A stretch of 64,000 nt of DNA from Streptomyces xanthophaeus (GCF_000725805.1 NZ_JOFT01000019.1:62001-126000), one strand, 5' to 3'; positions 8,722 to 16,927 are shown, numbered from the stretch's first letter. Numbers and translations: made by a program. Notes: generated from the letters alone by a model not told the origin.

Positions 8722-9936
8722 TCACACGCCGACGTAGTTCTCGGCGAACCAGTCCTGGTGCGCGCGGGACGTGCGCAGGGAGTCGAGGCGCGCACGCCGG
8801 AGAGAGGCGTGAAAGAACGATCCGCCCGAGGGGTCCTGGCCGGGAATCGCGTGCAGCAGCCCGGTCATCCACTGGGTGAACTCCTGCGCACGCCAGATGT
8901 GTGCCAGGCACTGCTCCGAGTAGCGGTCGAGGGCTGCCTCGTCGCCCCGGGCGAGGGCCTCGGCCAGGGCCTTGGCCAGCGCCTCCGCCTCCAGGACGGC
9001 GAGGTTCGCTCCCTTCGCGGCGGCCGGGGCGGTCAGGCTCGCGGCGTCACCGGCGAGCAGGAGCGATCCGTGGCGCAGCGGTTCGACCACGTCGCACGCC
9101 AGGTCGACGACGCCGCGCTCGACGATCGGCCCCCTGCGCAGCGGGCCGTGCTCGACGGCCCCCATCCGCAGGTCCAGCTCGTCCCAGATGCGCTCCTCGG
9201 ACCAGGCGTCGGCCGCGAAACCGCGCGAGCACTGGAGGTAGTAGCGCGTGACCTGCGGGCTACGGGCCATGTGGCCGGCGAAGCCGCGCTCGTGGACGGC
9301 GTAGCCGACGGCGTCGAGGCTGGGCGGGGCTTCGGCCAGCAGGCCGAGCCAGCTCACACCGTGGTCGTGGTGGTGGCGTACCGCGGAGGGCGGCAGGGAG
9401 CGCCGGGCCGCGCCCTGCCGGCCGTCGCATCCCGCGACGTACCGGGCGTCCCAACGGGTGGGACGGCCGTCCGGCTCGCGGGTGGTGACGTACGGCCTGG
9501 CGCCGTCGGTGTCGTGGACGGCCAGCGCCTCCATGCTGAAGAGGATCCGCCCGCCGGCGTCGAGGTAGTGCGTCAGGAGGTCGGTCACCAGGTTCTGCTG
9601 CGGGTAGACGGTGTGCTGCTCGCCCCGGCCGAGGGCGCCGTAGTCGAGGCGGAAACGGCCGTCCCCCGTGCGGAACTCGCACGTGCCGTGGGCCCGTCCG
9701 CCGCGGTGCAGCCCGTCGGCAAGGCCATGGCGCTCCAGGACCCGTACGGTGTTCGGCGCGAGGAAACCGGCCCGGGCCCGGGTCTGGACGTGGGAACGGG
9801 TGGCGCGTTCGAGGACGACGCAGTCGATCCCGGCGGCCACCAGGAGGTTGCCGAGCACCAGGCCGGCCGGACCGGCGCCGAGAACGACCACATCAGCTGA
9901 TTCACGTAACGATCGGGAATTCTGGTCTTTTGTCAT
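8722..9936 (-). CDS. 4-hydroxybenzoate 3-monooxygenase-like flavoprotein hydroxylase
   Basis: The 404-residue protein is a class A FAD monooxygenase of the PobA type and of PobA length (~395). It shows the N-terminal FAD motif VVLGAGPAGLVLGNLL, the IDCVVLERAT strand, the second motif YVAGCDGRQGAARRSLP, HGSLLLAGDAASL for FAD ribityl binding, and the C-terminal WFAENYVG shared with PobA. PobA hydroxylates 4-hydroxybenzoate at C3 with NADPH and O2. The substrate here may differ, because the neighbouring O-methyltransferase suggests a biosynthetic rather than catabolic role. The ATG at 9936 lacks a clear ribosome-binding site; ATG 9978 is an alternative. Confidence 0.8.
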   Translation of the reverse strand: MTKDQNSRSLRESADVVVLGAGPAGLVLGNLLVAAGIDCVVLERATRSHVQTRARAGFLAPNTVRVLERHGLADGLHRGGRAHGTCEFRTGDGRFRLDYGALGRGEQHTVYPQQNLVTDLLTHYLDAGGRILFSMEALAVHDTDGARPYVTTREPDGRPTRWDARYVAGCDGRQGAARRSLPPSAVRHHHDHGVSWLGLLAEAPPSLDAVGYAVHERGFAGHMARSPQVTRYYLQCSRGFAADAWSEERIWDELDLRMGAVEHGPLRRGPIVERGVVDLACDVVEPLRHGSLLLAGDAASLTAPAAAKGANLAVLEAEALAKALAEALARGDEAALDRYSEQCLAHIWRAQEFTQWMTGLLHAIPGQDPSGGSFFHASLRRARLDSLRTSRAHQDWFAENYVGV

Positions 9937-10200
9937 AGCGCGGGAATCATAAGCACGGAAAAACTCGCGGACGATCATGAGTAATCCGAATGCGCTAATA
10001 GAACGAAAATCACCGCACCACCCGGAAGTCCCTTGCCCCTTGCGTGAATTGACGGCGGCGGAGTTCCTGTGGAGGATTCCCTTCCGCCATGATCGACGCC
10101 CGGAGGACAGCAAGCACTTCCGGAGCCGAGTCCCGCCCGCGGGGGCCGATCCCAGCCCATACGGCCGTGCCACTGTCGGTCGCCCGGCCTACCCTGGGCG

Positions 10201-10371
10201 ACGCCGGTGGTCTGGGTACAGCATTCCGACGGCGACCTCGAACGGGACAGCGAGCCCTGGCAGTACGTGCCGGAGTTGGCTCGTCAGGACTCGGAGCCCC
10301 TCGTCCACAAGACCTACGGCGACTCCTTCGAGGACACGGAGTTGGAGGCGCTGCTCGCCGAGCAGAGGTGA
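10201..10371 (+). pseudogene. isochorismatase-family cysteine hydrolase, internal fragment
   Basis: One frame reads TPVVWVQHSDGDLERDSEPW, then YVPELARQDSEPLVHKTYGD and SFEDTELEALLAEQR before TGA. This closely follows residues ~40-95 of ~180-residue isochorismatase-like hydrolases, including the KxYGDSFEDT region. The preceding codons and everything after the stop show no family resemblance, so both the N-terminal catalytic Asp region and the catalytic Cys region are missing. It is a remnant. Confidence 0.65.
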
Positions 10372-10415
10372 CGTTCACGGCGGAAACGGGCCGAGCCGTC
10401 CCCGTCCGGAGCACG

Positions 10416-10455
10416 GACGCCCCGTGACCTCGGAGGACCGAGGCCACGGGGCGTC
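10416..10455. terminator. bidirectional hairpin terminator
   Basis: An 18-bp stem with one mismatch (arms 10416-10433 and 10438-10455, loop AGGA) lies between the hydrolase remnant and the convergent chaplin gene. Confidence 0.75.
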
Positions 10456-10514
10456 GTGGGGACCTACGCGGCCCACTGGTGGGAGGGCCGTGAGGCTGCG
10501 CCGGGTGTGTCAGG

Positions 10515-10703
10515 TCAGGCGTTGACGCAGGTGTTGCCGAAGGCCGGGTTGAGCAGGCCGATGACGTTGACGGTGTTGCCGCAGACGTTGACCGGGACGT
10601 GGACCGGAACCTGGATCAGGTTGCCCGAGAGGACACCCGGGGAGCCCGCGGCCACGCCGTGGGCTCCGGCGTCGGCGGCGGCGACGCCGGCGGCGCCGGA
10701 CAT
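10515..10703 (-). CDS. chaplin domain protein lacking its signal peptide core
   Basis: The 62-residue frame ends with an almost perfect short chaplin domain: AADAGAHGVAAGSPGVLSGN, then VPVHVPVNVCGNTVNVIGLL and NPAFGNTCVNA, with the two conserved Cys residues. Chaplins coat aerial hyphae and spores as amyloid surfactants and need Sec export. Normal short chaplins have ~25 residues of signal peptide before ADAGAHG; here only MSGAAGVAA precedes it. A GAGGAG ribosome-binding site and the start codon are in the normal place, so the signal n- and h-regions appear cleanly deleted in frame. The protein would stay cytosolic, making this a probable pseudogene. Confidence 0.8.
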   Translation of the reverse strand: MSGAAGVAAADAGAHGVAAGSPGVLSGNLIQVPVHVPVNVCGNTVNVIGLLNPAFGNTCVNA

Positions 10704-11032
10704 GATGTGTTGCGCTCCTCGAACTGCGGTGGGGATGGAGGTGGTTCTGCCCTGCGGGCAGAACGCGGGCCCTGTCCCCGGGCGGAGGTGCACGCCTCGC
10801 CGGGGGACATTGCCGTGCCCTGTGCAACGCGCGCATCGGCTCCGGGACACGGTTCCTGCCCCGGGCGGCCGAACCACCGCCACCGGAAAGCGGTGAAGCG
10901 TGCCTGGCCGTCGTCGGAGCCGACGGCGGGCGCATGGAACCGGTGGCGTTGGACAGACGAAACCCAACTGGCCTGAACGCAGCAACAGTCGGGCCGCTAC
11001 CGTGCCCCTGCGTACTGAGGAAGTGAGACGTC

Positions 11033-11224
11033 ATGCCGCTGACATTCCGCAAGAGCTTCAGGATCCTGCCCGGCGTCCGGCTCAACATCAACCGCAAGTC
11101 GTGGTCGATCACCACCGGCGGCGGGAAGTACGGGCCCCGACGCACCCACAGCAGCACCGGACGACGCACCACCTCGATGGACCTGCCCGGCCCCTTCGGC
11201 TGGCGCAAGACCCGCCGCGGCTGA
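11033..11224 (+). CDS. DUF4236 small protein
   Basis: The 63-residue protein matches the DUF4236 pattern from its first residue: MPLTFRKSFRILPGVRLNIN, then a SWSITTGGGKYGPRR segment and a Ser/Thr/Arg-rich end. The domain is often found N-terminal to other modules in bacteria; in Streptomyces it is commonly a stand-alone basic protein of unknown function. GAGGAAGTGA upstream supports the start. Confidence 0.85.
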   Translation: MPLTFRKSFRILPGVRLNINRKSWSITTGGGKYGPRRTHSSTGRRTTSMDLPGPFGWRKTRRG

Positions 11225-11415
11225 TCCGGACGGCCTGCAGACGGCCGTCGTTGCGCTGTTCCTCCCGCGCGGCGGGCCCGGCACCGAGCCTGGGGGACAC
11301 CCCTCCCCGTACCTGGTTGAAGAGCGGGGCAAGTGATTGCCCCTCTGTTGCATACAGGTGCAGATCCCGGTCAGGTGGGTGGAGAAGCATCCGGCGACTC
11401 GAATGGAGGCACGAC

Positions 11416-11673
11416 ATGGACTGGCGTCACGAGGCTGCTTGCCGGTGGGAAGACCCGGACCTGTTCTTCCCCATCGGCACCGGTGGCCCCGCCCTGCTGC
11501 AGGCCGAGGAGGCGAAGGCGGTGTGCCGCCGTTGCCCGGTCCTGGACGCCTGTCTGGCATGGGCCCTGGACGGTGGCCAGGACATGGGCGTGTGCGGTGG
11601 CCTGACCGAAGAGGAACGGCGTGCCGTCAAGCGCCGGACAGCCAGGACGAATCGAGCCCGGCTGCGGGACTGA
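11416..11673 (+). CDS. WhiB-family [4Fe-4S] regulator
   Basis: The 85-residue protein has the four cluster-binding cysteines of the Wbl family at C9, C37, C40 and C46 (C-x27-C-x2-C-x5-C), followed by a beta-turn and the basic region AVKRRTARTNRARLR, which contacts DNA or sigma factor. The conserved turn is normally G[V/I]WGG; here it is GVCGG (residues 58-62), replacing the tryptophan that packs against SigA with a fifth cysteine. The length matches stand-alone Wbl proteins. A GGAGGC sequence lies about 6 bases before the ATG. Confidence 0.9.
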   Translation: MDWRHEAACRWEDPDLFFPIGTGGPALLQAEEAKAVCRRCPVLDACLAWALDGGQDMGVCGGLTEEERRAVKRRTARTNRARLRD

Positions 11674-11717
11674 CCAAGGAGCTCGGGCTCGGCCGAGTCG
11701 CGAACCGCCATCCCGGA

Positions 11718-11772
11718 AGGGTCCACGGCTCGGTGTCGGGCCACGCAGGTGGCCTGCCCGGCCGTGGACCCT
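11718..11772. terminator. nested hairpin between convergent genes
   Basis: A perfect 12-bp outer stem (11718-11729 with 11761-11772) encloses a second 6-bp hairpin (11739-11744 with 11749-11754). It sits between the WhiB gene and the convergent SUKH-like gene and may serve both. Confidence 0.6.
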
Positions 11773-11809
11773 GGCGGAGGGCCAGGGCGTCCCCTTGCCC
11801 GGTGGGGGG

Positions 11810-12601
11810 TCAGGTCCTGCTGGTGGCCGTGAGGATGGTGCCGCCGTGGAAGCGCCCGTAGACGGGAGTGCCTCCGGGCCACCTCGGATGGCGGCCGAAC
11901 GGAACCCCCGTAGGCCCGGTGGCCCCGCGAAGGTCGGCCAGGAGCGCACCCTCGGGCAGCCGGGTGCCGAGGTCTGCGAGCGCCGGATCACCTGAGGCAC
12001 GCGCTTCCTCGACGGTGATGGGCCTCGCGCTCGCGGGCCCGGCAGCGCGCGCCACAGCCTCCGGCGAGTCTTCGGGGAACTCGTCGCCGGCGTCGGCGAA
12101 GTCTCCGGTGAACCAGTTGAGGAACGCGGTGGAGAAGCCGCCGAAGTGTTCGGCGTCCCTCGCGGCGTACGTCACCAGCCCGGCCACGGTCACAAGCCAG
12201 TGCTGGAGCGACGGCGCGACCAGCTCGGCACCGTGGTTCTCCCAGAACTTGAACACCGGACCCCAAGCGCCCGTCGCGGGATCGACGTCCACGTAGTAGG
12301 TCTCCGCGCATGCGTTGGTGTGGACGATGCGGAACGAGCCCGGCTCGCCGCACCGCCAGGCGACCCCACCCGTGACGGCCTGGGAGCGGTACGGGGCCCC
12401 GAACTCACCGTGGTCGCCCACGTGCAGCGCTCCGACCAGGCGGCAGATCGCCCGGATCGGCTCGGGCACCGGAACACCCCAGCCGTCCATCTCCTCGTCG
12501 TTCACCCCTGAACCCAGGCATACGCTCTCCTCGGTGCCCGAGGCCTCCCGCAATGCCTCTACTACGTCCTGCCACGAGGGGGTTCCGCTGCTCCACGTCA
12601 T
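11810..12601 (-). CDS. SUKH/SMI1-KNR4-like protein
   Basis: The 263-residue protein contains TWSSGTPSWQDVVEALREAS at the start and a central region (EPIRAICRLVGALHVGDHGE; YVDVDPATGAWGPVFKFWEN) with the alternating aromatic/acidic pattern of SMI1/KNR4 (SUKH) proteins. SUKH proteins are frequent immunity proteins against polymorphic toxins in actinomycetes, but no toxin gene is adjacent. The C-terminal ~60 residues are Pro/Gly-rich. ATG 12601 is preferred; a GTG at 12634 would add 11 residues. Function is inferred from fold resemblance only. Confidence 0.55.
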   Translation of the reverse strand: MTWSSGTPSWQDVVEALREASGTEESVCLGSGVNDEEMDGWGVPVPEPIRAICRLVGALHVGDHGEFGAPYRSQAVTGGVAWRCGEPGSFRIVHTNACAETYYVDVDPATGAWGPVFKFWENHGAELVAPSLQHWLVTVAGLVTYAARDAEHFGGFSTAFLNWFTGDFADAGDEFPEDSPEAVARAAGPASARPITVEEARASGDPALADLGTRLPEGALLADLRGATGPTGVPFGRHPRWPGGTPVYGRFHGGTILTATSRT

Positions 12602-12807
12602 GCACGGAGCTTCACATACGGCTTCGACGCTCACGGCACCGCGGTCTCAACGGGGTTCCCCACTACGCACGGCCCTGGATCCCGGCGAGGAGCGGACGGG
12701 CTCCCCGGACGGTCCGCTGGGGCACAAGGGGACGAGAGCCGCGGACGGGCGGCTTCTGCCCGCGAGGAGGGTCGGATGCTCGGCCGACGTGCCTCGGATC
12801 TCGCTGC

Positions 12808-13149
12808 TCAGCCCTTGCGGGACAGCGGCTGCCCGGCGAAGGTCACCCCTTCAAGGCCATGGGCGACGAGGTTGCGAATGTTGCCGTGATCGGTGTCGTT
12901 CGGCGTCGCCAGCACCTTGCGATAGTGCTCACCGAATGCCAGGAGTGCCTCCTGGTCGCTCAGTCCTTCGAGCAGGGCCAGTCCCAGCGTCTTGCAGGAA
13001 CCCTCGTTCTCACCTGCGGCATTTTCGAGTTCTCCGTTGCGGAACGCCTGCGGCTGGTACTCGTAATGCGCGGTGACGAAGGCCAAGGTGTCGGCGAACT
13101 CGTGCTCACCTGATGCAAGGCTTGCCCGCAGCGAGTTCAGATCAGTCAT
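12808..13149 (-). CDS. HopJ-type III effector family protein
   Basis: The 113-residue protein covers the whole HopJ/DUF family: an AFRNGELENAAGENEGSCKT core, ALLAFGEHYRKVLATPNDTD and HGNIRNLVAHGLEGVTFAGQ with PLS at the end. The family is named after a Pseudomonas effector but is widespread in bacteria without type III secretion, where its role is unknown; nothing here suggests secretion. AGGGGAA lies about 7 bases before the ATG. Confidence 0.85.
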   Translation of the reverse strand: MTDLNSLRASLASGEHEFADTLAFVTAHYEYQPQAFRNGELENAAGENEGSCKTLGLALLEGLSDQEALLAFGEHYRKVLATPNDTDHGNIRNLVAHGLEGVTFAGQPLSRKG

Positions 13150-13488
13150 GTCGGTTCCCCTGGGTTGAACAGACGATCCCATTGCCGTCTGTGACCGGAC
13201 GACGATACCCCTTGTGGCCAGTCGGCAAGAATCGCGCCACTCGTCCGGCACCAGCGGCATCTCCGCAGGTCACGATGTGCGACTGTGCGGCCGGCCGAGC
13301 CGGTTCCGGTGCGGGCGATCGGCCACGAGGGCGGTGCTGATCAGCGGGCCGTTGCCGTTCCCGCCCTCTGCCCCAGGACGGGACGTTTTCGTGCACCTCT
13401 TGATGATCCGGCCGCGCCGCGGCAGGACCTGGAGCCGCTGTCGGGCCCCTGGTGCGCCGGTGACGGCCGGGCAGGCTAGGTTGCTGGG

Positions 13489-13929
13489 ATGAGTCTCCTT
13501 GATGATGTGGCCGAGCGCGACGGCTGGCGCTGCTGGGTGTGTGACGAACCGGTCGACCCCGACGAGTCGGTGAACGACCCGCGGGGGCCCAGTGTCGACA
13601 GCCGCACCACCGACCGGAAGGCCAAGGTGGCCGAGCGGCTCGCGCACCGCGGGTGCAATACCCGCAAGGGCGCGGTCAAGGTGGTCATCGCCTGGCCGGA
13701 GCACCTGTACGTAGTCGAACCCGCGCCGCTGATCGCCGTTGCCGACAGGCTGGAGCGCAAGGGCGGCCGCGAGATGGTGGGCCGCTGTCCGACCAGGAAA
13801 GACGCCCAAGAGGCAGCGGATTGGCTGGTGGACCGGTTCTCCCGCCTGGTACCGGGGCTGCCGGTGACCGCTGACATCCAGGCCGGTGGCGGCCAGTTCC
13901 TCGTCATCCTCGCCACTGGCCGCCGCTGA
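13489..13929 (+). CDS. HNH-nuclease-like small protein
   Basis: The 146-residue protein opens with a zinc-ribbon/HNH-like module: GWRCWVCDEPVDPDE (CxxC at residues 15 and 18), a D-S-R region, and HRGCNTRKGA, which matches the final CNxxKG element of HNH endonucleases. The central His is replaced by Asp/Ser context, so activity is doubtful. The C-terminal half (about 65-146) is an unassigned alpha/beta domain. No partner is apparent nearby. Confidence 0.6.
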   Translation: MSLLDDVAERDGWRCWVCDEPVDPDESVNDPRGPSVDSRTTDRKAKVAERLAHRGCNTRKGAVKVVIAWPEHLYVVEPAPLIAVADRLERKGGREMVGRCPTRKDAQEAADWLVDRFSRLVPGLPVTADIQAGGGQFLVILATGRR

Positions 13930-14118
13930 TCGGGGCTCACCCGCGCACACCCACGTCGTCGAGACGCCCGGCGGAGGGAACTCCGGGGGCCTCGTCGGCC
14001 AGAACGGAACGCCCCGTCACCGAGGGTGGAGGGGAGCTTCAGCTGGCCGGCGGTCCTGCTCAGGTGTGAGCGCAATATCCGCGAGACTCCGACACCGAGA
14101 CTGTGGCAGTCTCCGAGC

Positions 14119-14469
14119 ATGCCGTGGGAGCTGCGAGAACATGCGGGCCGTCACTACGCCGTCCTGTTCCACTACGCCTTGCCTGACGATGCCTGGTCTG
14201 TGGAGCTGAGCGAGGCCGTGCCTGCGTCGGCCAGGGGGGCCCAGAACCCCGACGCCGCGGTGACCCACTTCCCCGGCCCTGCAGTCTTGAGGGCGCTCGT
14301 CCCGGACGAGGACCCGAATCTGGAACCGACCGTCCACATCCACAGCCACGATGAGTACGTCGTGCCGTACGAGATCATGCGGTGGTTCATGGAGCAGGTG
14401 ACCGACCAGGTTGAACGCTGCCGCACCGCGTTCGAGCACGCAGGACCTGAAGCAGGCGAACTGCTGTGA
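14119..14469 (+). CDS. hypothetical protein, possibly with IS-truncated C-terminus
   Basis: This 116-residue protein is not recognised. It is rich in aromatic and acidic residues (MPWELREHAGRHYAVLFHYA; VHIHSHDEYVVPYEIMRWFM) and looks soluble. The last codons and the stop lie inside sequence that matches the 5' end of the IS5-group element at 28597, so its original C-terminus may have been lost. ATG 14119 is chosen because upstream residues in the frame look non-coding. Confidence 0.55.
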   Translation: MPWELREHAGRHYAVLFHYALPDDAWSVELSEAVPASARGAQNPDAAVTHFPGPAVLRALVPDEDPNLEPTVHIHSHDEYVVPYEIMRWFMEQVTDQVERCRTAFEHAGPEAGELL

Positions 14470-14515
14470 TCGCAGCGTCGGAGCCCTCCTGGACGGCCCC
14501 GTTCAACGGACGGAG
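14461..14515 (+). mobile_element. IS5-group transposase 5' fragment
   Basis: In one frame this reads VIAASEPSWTAPFNG, a near match to VITASEPSWIVPFTG at the start of the transposase at 28597, and the DNA is about 80% identical over ~45 bases. No other part of the element follows. Confidence 0.6.
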
Positions 14516-14679
14516 CACCGACAGGCACGACGCCTGGCGTACCGCCACCCCCCAGCGTCCTCGCAGCAGTGCGCAGCTTGCCCCCGGGCGGTGGGAGGCG
14601 AGGACGTCCGCACTGGCCGACCGGCGGCGACTGTGAAAATCGCTGTCCGATCATCGGAGCACGGTGATAGACATCCGGC

Positions 14680-15480
14680 GTGGAAAAGAATCTTGAGTTC
14701 CCTGACCTGTTGCGACTGATCGATGAACGGTCGACCGCCTTCCGCGCCGTGGTCGCCGCCGCGCCCGGTCTCGACGCGCAGGTGCCGACCTGCCCCGGGT
14801 GGACGCTGTCCGATCTGGTGAAGCACCTGGGTGGGGGAGACCGTTTCTGGGCCGCCATCGTCGACGCGGGGTCTGCCGACGCTCCCCCCGCCGAGGCCGT
14901 CGCCGCGCGCGCCGCGCTGGAAGTGCCGCAGGAGCGTGAGGCCCTGCTGGCCTGGCTGGACGCGTCGACGCAGCTTCTGCTGGGCGCCCTGCGCGCGGCG
15001 GGGCCGGAGAGCGGTTGCTGGACGTGGTGGCCCGCGTCGCAGTCACCGCAGACCGCCGGCGGTGTCGCCCGGCACCGGGTCCAGGAGACCGCGGTGCACA
15101 CCTACGACGCCCAGCTCGCCTGGGGCGCCCCGACGCCGCTGCCGGTCGAGCTGGCACTCGACGGTGTGGAGGAGTTCCTGTTCACCGTCTGCGCAACGCC
15201 GAGTGCCTGGCCGCACAAGCCCACGGCCTTCGACTTCCACGCCACCGAGGGCCTCTCCTGGCGCCTCACCGTCGACGGCGACGGCGCACGCATCACCCGC
15301 ATCCCCGCGCCCACCGCCGCGACCGGCGAGGAGTCGGACGCAGCCGGCGCCTCCGTCCACGGCACGGCCAGTGAGCTGGTCCTCTACCTGTACGACCGCA
15401 TCCAGGCCGAGTCCTTGCGCGTGGACGGCGACGCAGGGCTGCTCGACCTGCTCCGCGCCTGGGAGCCGGAGGAGAAGTAG
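14680..15480 (+). CDS. mycothiol-dependent maleylpyruvate isomerase family protein
   Basis: The 266-residue protein matches the DinB-like TIGR03083 family: VPTCPGWTLSDLVKHLGGGD (about residues 35-54) followed by ETAVHTYDAQLAWG near residue 130, which supplies the metal-binding His residues. A C-terminal MDMPI-type domain ends RAWEPEEK. Family members use mycothiol, the actinobacterial thiol, for isomerisation or conjugation, though most homologues are uncharacterised. GTG is used as start. It stands alone with no gentisate-pathway genes nearby. Confidence 0.8.
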   Translation: MEKNLEFPDLLRLIDERSTAFRAVVAAAPGLDAQVPTCPGWTLSDLVKHLGGGDRFWAAIVDAGSADAPPAEAVAARAALEVPQEREALLAWLDASTQLLLGALRAAGPESGCWTWWPASQSPQTAGGVARHRVQETAVHTYDAQLAWGAPTPLPVELALDGVEEFLFTVCATPSAWPHKPTAFDFHATEGLSWRLTVDGDGARITRIPAPTAATGEESDAAGASVHGTASELVLYLYDRIQAESLRVDGDAGLLDLLRAWEPEEK

Positions 15481-15670
15481 GACGTGGCGGGGGCGGTTGG
15501 CCCGGGGGCAGTACCTCGCCGACGCGTGAGCGGGCGATGACCCACTCGTTCCGCTCCCGCTCAGCCATGGCCAGCTCCGCCTGGAGGCGGTCGGCCTCCT
15601 CCCGTAGATCGTCGACACGTCGGCGAGCGGTGAGCTCACGCTGTTCCAGCAGTCCCACGACCGACGGCAT
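15481..15670 (-). pseudogene. truncated coiled-coil protein (N-terminal part only)
   Basis: The sequence starts MPSVVGLLEQRELTARRRVD and continues as a Glu/Arg/Ala-rich coiled coil through ARSRVGEVLPPG (61 residues). From memory, Streptomyces proteins with this N-terminus are ~130-150 residues with a C-terminal winged-helix-like half; here the frame runs antisense into the preceding gene and loses resemblance. I read it as a truncated remnant. Confidence 0.5.
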
Positions 15671-15755
15671 CCTCGACCTCCAGCACGCGGTGTGACGGAG
15701 CTCGCCAGAGCGCTGATCTAGCGTCAACCGGGCTGCTCCAACTTGGTTCCTCGGC

Positions 15756-16412
15756 ATGAAGATCGGCGAGTTGGTGGGGGCCGGTCGGACAGCGGATGTG
15801 TTCGCGCTGGACGACGGGCGGGTGCTACGGCGCTATCGGGGTGGTGATGACACCACGGTCGAGGTCGCCGTAATGGCGTACCTGGCGGAGCACGGGTTCC
15901 CGGTTCCTGCTGTCTGGCCGGGGACGGCCGCAGGCGAGCTGGTGATGCAGCGGCTGTCCGGAACGACGATGGTGGACGCCCTGATCAACGGCGCGATCAC
16001 CGCCGAGCAGGCGGGGGAGATGCTGGCGGAGCTGCTGCGTCGTCTGCACGAGATCCCGGCACGCATCTCCGCTGACCCGGGGCATCGGGTCCTGCACCTG
16101 GACTTCCATCCCGAGAACGTGATGTTGACACCACAGGGACCGATGGTGATCGACTGGGCCACGGCAGCGGAGGGTCCACCCGGTCTGGACTCGGCGATGG
16201 CCGCGCTGATCCTGGCGGAGACTGCCCTCGCCATGCCTGCCGCAACCGGTCTGCTCTCCTCGCTGCTACGGCATCTCGGCGGCATCGAAGAGATACGGAT
16301 GCACCTTGCGGAGGCCAGGAGGCGGCGGGCCGCAAATCCGACGCTCAGCCCAGAGGAGGCCGGCAAGCTCGACGAGGCGGTGGCCCTGATCACCGAGACA
16401 GCTGGTTCCTGA
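15756..16412 (+). CDS. APH/choline-kinase-like phosphotransferase
   Basis: The 218-residue protein has the kinase-like fold of aminoglycoside phosphotransferases: a short N-lobe with VGAGRTADVFALDDG, the catalytic loop VLHLDFHPENVM (Asp in HLDFHPEN) and the metal-binding DWA motif. It is shorter than resistance enzymes (~260-300 residues), so it may be a sugar or amine kinase rather than an antibiotic-resistance determinant. It could also be a trimmed family member. Confidence 0.75.
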   Translation: MKIGELVGAGRTADVFALDDGRVLRRYRGGDDTTVEVAVMAYLAEHGFPVPAVWPGTAAGELVMQRLSGTTMVDALINGAITAEQAGEMLAELLRRLHEIPARISADPGHRVLHLDFHPENVMLTPQGPMVIDWATAAEGPPGLDSAMAALILAETALAMPAATGLLSSLLRHLGGIEEIRMHLAEARRRRAANPTLSPEEAGKLDEAVALITETAGS

Positions 16413-16510
16413 GACACCTCTGGTGCGGCCAAGGGAGCAGGAGCGTGGGGACGTTCGACGGCGTGAGCCACGTCATCGGGCACTCGATTCGTCTCGTCTT
16501 CGGCGCGTTG

Positions 16511-16516
16511 TATAGT
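16511..16516 (+). promoter_or_regulatory. TATAGT -10 element for the tRNA
   Basis: TATAGT fits a vegetative (HrdB-type) -10 box, about 43 bases ahead of the tRNA 5' end. No good -35 box is evident. Confidence 0.45.
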
Positions 16517-16558
16517 GGATCTTGAGCTCGTCGCCGTGATCTGCGGTTGCCGGGTCTC

Positions 16559-16628
16559 GCGTTGGTGGTCCAAGGAAAGACACCCCACTTCCTGTGGGGG
16601 GATGCAGGTGCAAGGCCTGCCCAGCGCT
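16559..16628 (+). tRNA. tRNA-Gly (anticodon UCC), non-canonical T-loop
   Basis: This 70-base segment folds as a cloverleaf: acceptor stem GCGTTGG/CCAGCGC (7 bp, one G-U), D-arm 16568-16581 with a 3-bp stem and loop containing GG, anticodon stem CCCCA/TGGGG with loop CTTCCTG (anticodon UCC at 16590-16592), 4-base variable loop and T-stem GCAGG/CCTGC. U8, A14, the G18-G19 pair, A15-U48, U33, T54, C56 and A58 are present. The T-loop is TGCAAGG, so the universal U55 is G, and base 37 is U instead of a purine. Glycyl-tRNA synthetase identity elements known from E. coli (G1-C72, C2-G71, G3-C70, C35, C36, U73) are all present. CCA is not encoded. It has its own -10 box and a strong terminator. Confidence 0.7.
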
Positions 16629-16633
16629 CGATC

Positions 16634-16668
16634 AAGGCCCCGCCTCCTTCACGGAGGCCGGGGCCTTT
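16634..16668 (+). terminator. terminator of the tRNA transcript
   Basis: A 14-bp stem with one bulged C (arms 16634-16647 and 16653-16667) ends in TTTCTCGTT, starting 6 bases after the tRNA. The ~260 bases between it and the next gene show nothing recognisable. Confidence 0.8.
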
Positions 16669-16927
16669 CTCGTTGAGCGCGGATGCCTCGACTGAGATGC
16701 GTCCTGGGGACCGCTCTTCCCTCCCGGCCGGCTTCAACTGCGGTCGCACCACTGGATGTCGTCGGCGGGCGAGGAACGGGGCAATGGGGGTGCGTGGGGG
16801 AGAGCGAACAGCGAGGCCGTATTCTGCAGACGGCGAGACCAGTTGCTGTTGATACGGCGTAGCCGTCCGTTGCAGGTGGGCGGCCCGGTTCGTATCAGGT
16901 GCTGACGAATGACCAGGAGGTTGCCCG

